Positions 61,001 to 64,000 of a DNA stretch of 64,000 nucleotides are shown piece by piece. The stretch is from Saprospirales bacterium (GTDB lineage: Bacteria; Bacteroidota; Bacteroidia; Chitinophagales; Saprospiraceae). The first letter of the stretch is position 1; every line of letters starts with the position of its first letter. Position numbers and translations under genes: made by a program. The DNA lies in assembly GCA_016703765.1 (NCBI GenBank), contig JADJBL010000017.1:1-64000 (forward strand). Direction: 5' to 3'. Below the pieces are notes generated by a model. That model was not told where the DNA came from and did not search any database. It saw only the letters and a program-made list of their open reading frames with translations.

Positions 61001-64000
61001 GGAATGCGTGTCGCTGCCCGCCGAATTGGTCACGGTCAGCGTGACGCCATAAGTCCCGGGCGTGAGGTATTGGACGACCGGATCGCTTTGGTTCGAGCTG
61101 CCCGGCGTGCCTCCCGCAAAGGTCCAGGACCAGGAAGTCGCATTTTCGGAGGATTCGTTGGAAAATTGCACGGTTAAGGGCGCGCAGCCTTCGGTAATAT
61201 CGGCCGAGAATCCGGCGCTGGGCGGAGTGACGATCTCGATTTCCACCTGGAAAGTATCCGGACCGCATTCATTGCTGGCGATCAGCAGGACCTGGTAAAT
61301 GCCGTCCGTCCCGAAATCGTGGTTCGGATTGGTCAGTGTGCTGGTCGTTCCATCCCCGAAATCCCATAGGTATCCCGTGGAGTTGGAGGAAGTATTGGTA
61401 AAGCCAACGTTCGTGCCGTTGATCAGGTAGTTAAATCCGGCAACAGGGCCCTCTCCTACCGTGATATAGCCGGGAATGCTGTGGCTGTCGCTTCCCGCGG
61501 AATTGCTCACCGTGAGGGTCACCCCGAAAACGCCGGGGTTGAGGTATTGCACCACGGGGTTCTGTTGGTTGGAACCGGAGGGCGTGCCTCCTTCAAAGGT
61601 CCAGGACCAGCTGGTCGGCGTATGACCCGACTGATCGGTAAAGTGAACCGTAAAGGGCGTGCAGCCATCGGTTTGATCGGCCGTAAACAGGGCTATGGGA
61701 ACCTGGGTCGTTTCGACGATCTGGGTTACCGTGATGGTATCGCAGGCCCCAAAGGCCGTGAGGGACACCTCATAGGTCCCCCCCTGGGCATATACGTGGA
61801 CCGGGTTGGCCTGGGTGCTGGTGTTGCCGTCGTCAAAATTCCAGAGGTAGGAAGTGGCGTTGGTCGAAGAATTGGTGAACGTCACCTCGTCGCCGTCGAC
61901 TGCAAAGCTAAACCCGGCGGTCGTAGCGGGGAGCACAGTGATCAGGTTGTTTTGGGTCACCGTATGGTTGCCCTGGGAGTTGCTCACCGTAAGGGTCACG
62001 CTGTAGGTTCCGGGAGTCGAATAGGTCACCAAGGGGTTTTCCGCCGAAGAGGTGCTGGGGGTCCCTCCGGGGAAGGACCAACTCCACGTACTCACATTGT
62101 TAGAGGACTGGTCGGTGAATTGCACCGCAAGCGGGCCGCAGCCGGAGGTAGGGGCAGCTGTAAAACCAGCCACCGGTGGCGTCTGAATGAGTATCGCCTG
62201 GGGGAATATACTCGCACCGCAGGGGTTGTTGACCGTCAGGATGACTATATAAGCGCCGTCGCCCGGGTAGGTATGTGGCGGGGGGTGTTGCAGGGTGCTG
62301 CTCGTCCCATCCCCGAAATTCCAGTTGAAGGTCGTGGAATTGGGTGTGGAAATATTGGTAAAGGTCACTGTGGTTCCGTTTTTCACGTAAGTAAACTGAG
62401 CCACAGGCGCGGATCCCACTGTGATGTAACTCGTCTTGGTCAGGGTATTCGACCCGGCGGGGTTCGAAACAGTGAGCGAAACGGTATAGGTTCCTGGCAT
62501 GGTGTATAGCACCACAGGGTTTTGAAGGGTGGAGGAAGTAGGCAGGGCGCCAGGGAAGGACCAGTTCCAGGAAAGCGGGACGTTGGTGGACATGTCCTGG
62601 AAATTGACCTGCAAGGGGGCGCAGCCGTTGGTCGGAAATCCGAGAAAGTTGGCTACTGGGGGTACGAGCACCTCGCAACTGCTCAGGAGCCGCACGTTGT
62701 CGATGTACATCCGGTTGCCGTTCCCGTTGTAGTTTTCGATCTTGATCCGGCAGTTGGGTTGATTGGCATAGGGGGAGAGGTTGAGGGAGAGGCAGTTGGG
62801 TCCTCCGGCGCCAAAGCACCACTCGCCCGCGGTTTGCGGGTTGAATGCGGTGGTCAGGTCGGGCCGGGTGGCAAAATTCTGGCTGCCGTTTTCCGTGGCG
62901 GCGAAGATCCGGGTGTAGGACGCGCCGCCGTTGGTGGACATATAGACGATGAGGGAATCGCGCCGGGTGGAGTTAAACCTCGCATAGGCGTATTCGATTT
63001 CCAGGGTGATGTTGTTGCGGCCGAAAAGGCTGAAGGTAGGCGAGATCATGCCGTCTCGCTGCCCCGGCGAATTGTAGTTGAAATTGTCGAGTCTCATCGC
63101 ATTGGCGCCCTGGCGGGTGCCGCTGACGGCCTGGTTGGTCCAGGTCGACCCGTTGTCGGGATTTTGAAGGGTCCAGCCTCCCAGGCCGCTTTCAAAACCT
63201 TCGAAGAAAAAGAAATCCGTGCCTCCGGAATTCACCACGTTTATATAGGAGGGCTTTGTCAGCATATTGGAGCCGTTGGAATTGGTCACCGTAAGAGTCA
63301 CGTTGTAAACTCCGGGGTTGTTATACACTACCGTCGGGCTGCGCTCCGTAGAGGTGGATGGCGTAGCGCCCGGCATGGACCAGCTCCAGGTAGCAGGGCT
63401 GTTGGTCGATTCGTCGAAGAAGGTGACGAAGCTGCCCGTGCACAGGGTGGTGATATTGGCCGTAAATGCGGGCGTCGGGGGGGCCGGAGGCGGGCAGATC
63501 GAAAGGCAGCCGCCCGGCGGGTCGATCTGGAGGATAAAGGCATTGATCTGGTTGACGGATTGCGCGGACCAGGCATTGGTGTTGTTCACCGCGGGCGCCA
63601 TGATAGTGGGCGAGCCTGCCGGGTCGTGGGTGGCGTTGAAGTTGTGGCCGATTTCGTGAGAACCCAACACCCGAAGAAGATTGGCATTGGTCGTAAAATC
63701 CTGCAATACGTGATACCGGTCGCTGGTACACACCGAGCCGAGCCACGCAATGCCGACGGTGCCGCCGTCCAGGTCTCTGTCGGTCCACAACTGACCCAGA
63801 TCGTGGGTGGAAGTAAAACCACCAGGGCCCCAGTTGGTGAAACTGTTCAGCAGGGTGTTGGGGTTGGTGGAGGAAGTCCAGGGATCGCAGGTGGAACAGC
63901 TGGAGACGAATTGTTCGGTAATAAAAAAGGAGATCTGGTCCGAAAACTCGTTGTCGTAGTTGGTGGCCACGTTGTTCATGACCCCGATATTGTGGTTCTG
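58073..64000 (-). CDS. Secreted metzincin protease H with 19 PKD domains and type A T9SS sorting domain (5' truncated by window)
   Basis: 1975 codons are in the window; the frame stays open to the edge, so the start, signal peptide and propeptide lie outside. The catalytic zinc site HEIGHNFNATHD (about 63,623-63,658; HExxHxxxxxH with a following D) and Met-turn 'PTIMAPAV' mark a reprolysin-like metzincin. The order after this is one PKD, a beta-jelly-roll ('FFEGFESGLGGWTLQNP', about 62,660-63,240), and nine PKD pairs (about 58,390-62,660) in which a 'GC.PL.VQF..SFPGG/FEGG' type alternates with an 'FGDG' type. A T9SS type A domain ('FPNPNEGQFTVWI', 'LPSGMYWLEI', KKVVVE) ends it. No frame break is visible. 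It is expected to degrade proteins or glycoproteins at the surface. Confidence 0.93.
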   Translation of the reverse strand, partial: QNHNIGVMNNVATNYDNEFSDQISFFITEQFVSSCSTCDPWTSSTNPNTLLNSFTNWGPGGFTSTHDLGQLWTDRDLDGGTVGIAWLGSVCTSDRYHVLQDFTTNANLLRVLGSHEIGHNFNATHDPAGSPTIMAPAVNNTNAWSAQSVNQINAFILQIDPPGGCLSICPPPAPPTPAFTANITTLCTGSFVTFFDESTNSPATWSWSMPGATPSTSTERSPTVVYNNPGVYNVTLTVTNSNGSNMLTKPSYINVVNSGGTDFFFFEGFESGLGGWTLQNPDNGSTWTNQAVSGTRQGANAMRLDNFNYNSPGQRDGMISPTFSLFGRNNITLEIEYAYARFNSTRRDSLIVYMSTNGGASYTRIFAATENGSQNFATRPDLTTAFNPQTAGEWCFGAGGPNCLSLNLSPYANQPNCRIKIENYNGNGNRMYIDNVRLLSSCEVLVPPVANFLGFPTNGCAPLQVNFQDMSTNVPLSWNWSFPGALPTSSTLQNPVVLYTMPGTYTVSLTVSNPAGSNTLTKTSYITVGSAPVAQFTYVKNGTTVTFTNISTPNSTTFNWNFGDGTSSTLQHPPPHTYPGDGAYIVILTVNNPCGASIFPQAILIQTPPVAGFTAAPTSGCGPLAVQFTDQSSNNVSTWSWSFPGGTPSTSSAENPLVTYSTPGTYSVTLTVSNSQGNHTVTQNNLITVLPATTAGFSFAVDGDEVTFTNSSTNATSYLWNFDDGNTSTQANPVHVYAQGGTYEVSLTAFGACDTITVTQIVETTQVPIALFTADQTDGCTPFTVHFTDQSGHTPTSWSWTFEGGTPSGSNQQNPVVQYLNPGVFGVTLTVSNSAGSDSHSIPGYITVGEGPVAGFNYLINGTNVGFTNTSSNSTGYLWDFGDGTTSTLTNPNHDFGTDGIYQVLLIASNECGPDTFQVEIEIVTPPSAGFSADITEGCAPLTVQFSNESSENATSWSWTFAGGTPGSSNQSDPVVQYLTPGTYGVTLTVTNSAGSDTHSISQYITVQGGPTAGFTYVVNGGSTVNFTNTSSNADTYFWDFRDGTTGTQTNPVHAFPGDGIYTVELTSTNECGSATTSAEIVIVTPPLAGFSSDLSEGCAPLTVQFSDESSANTTHWSWTFEGGSPGSSTLQNPLVQYLNPGQYGVTLTVSNAAGDHTFTDTDYIQVFGGPNAAYTQAVNGATASFNNGSTDAVSYHWDFGDGSTSTDEDPAHTYATDGTYMVQLIATNPCGSDTSSSLVVIVMPPNAGFTADQAEGCAALSVQFTDQSSNNTTTWSWTFEGGSPGSSSQQNPLVQYLNPGVYGVTLTVGNAAGQDTETFEDYITVFGGPSAGFDADAAGAYVSFFNNSVNATSYTWDFGDGNGSNVNEPNHTYAEDGIYTVMLIAANDCGTDTMYMDVLILTPPIAGFSADETEGCAPFFVQFQDQSSSNATAWDWEFEGGTPSGSTAENPLVQYLLPGTYGVTLTVSNGAGSDTHSFSNYITVNPDPVAGFNFSVNGAVGSFSNTSGNATSYVWDFGDGMGSTDANPQHVFTEDGVFEVHLTAINDCGASTISQLVVIATAGPQALFTANPLSGCAPLVVTFDNLSSDNSESYEWSFPGGNPSSSTEFEPVVVYNTPGVYDVTLTAHNVNGADSYTVIGYIEVLPSPIAGFDFQVMNGATVNFNNTSTDSDSWTWSFGDGEFSSEENPSYVYSQPGIFTVLLHVEGPCGSDEYSLEVEITEVIPTAGFSAEPASGCIPLTVQFKDESLGNPSQWNWSFPGGDPSTSTDQNPVVVYNAAGQYTVTLQISNIAGSDVLMQSQMIEVSDVPVVGFTYEEEPGNLFKFINTTTDGDSFLWDFGDGQTSTQGSPNHTYAAPGNYTVILTATNECGSKSISELIVISSTADRGVFEKLLVFPNPNEGQFTVWILASGAGDAEVNLRLVNALGQVLMETKGELVQGELILPVDRSDLPSGMYWLEISLNDRKAVKKVVVE

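Overview
The window looks like part of a high-GC Bacteroidota chromosome, most likely Saprospiria (Lewinella/Haliscomenobacter-like). This rests on protein families, not on a marker gene. It carries several giant secreted proteins ending in CHU_C-type (type B) type IX secretion domains, two metalloproteases ending in type A type IX sorting domains, a LytTR/LytS-type two-component pair, heptamer-like intergenic repeats, and no Shine-Dalgarno signals. No rRNA, tRNA, insertion sequence or CRISPR array was recognised.

Region 1 (1-14,038) is ordinary mixed chromosome. In order it holds a frameshifted family 2 glycosyltransferase, a cyclase/arylformamidase-family enzyme, a 1420-residue secreted metzincin protease, and a tight sulfotransferase-like plus class IV aminotransferase pair. 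Next come three near-perfect palindromes in a convergent gap, a minus-strand histidine kinase/LytTR regulator pair, a lipoprotein, an NAD-dependent epimerase, a DUF486 membrane protein, a tiny exported RRED-repeat protein, and an RlmI-like methyltransferase.

Region 2 (14,051-42,885) is a head-to-tail tandem array of four giant CHU_C surface proteins on the minus strand, called A to D here in map order; transcription runs D to A. Each is about 6.2-7.4 kb. The bodies share long stretches that look nearly identical at the DNA level, with four internal modules of about 830 nt per gene. The N-terminal heads and the C-terminal domains fall into different types. Copy C has lost about 1.05 kb. The 3' end of copy D (35.6-37.1 kb) is riddled with indels. 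Many single-base frameshifts, often in short homopolymers, break all four reading frames; consensus error in a repeat that is hard to assemble is at least as likely as true decay.

Region 3 (43,188-64,000) continues the same theme on the minus strand. It has two more giant CHU_C proteins (E and G) whose first domain after the signal peptide is a proprotein-convertase P-like domain, a small exported TonB-C-domain protein (F) between them, and a 5'-truncated metzincin protease (H) with 19 PKD domains in an alternating two-type pattern. Together regions 2 and 3 form a roughly 50 kb surface-protein island, probably for adhesion, gliding or polymer/protein degradation. No type IX secretion machinery or PorP/SprF partner gene lies in the window.
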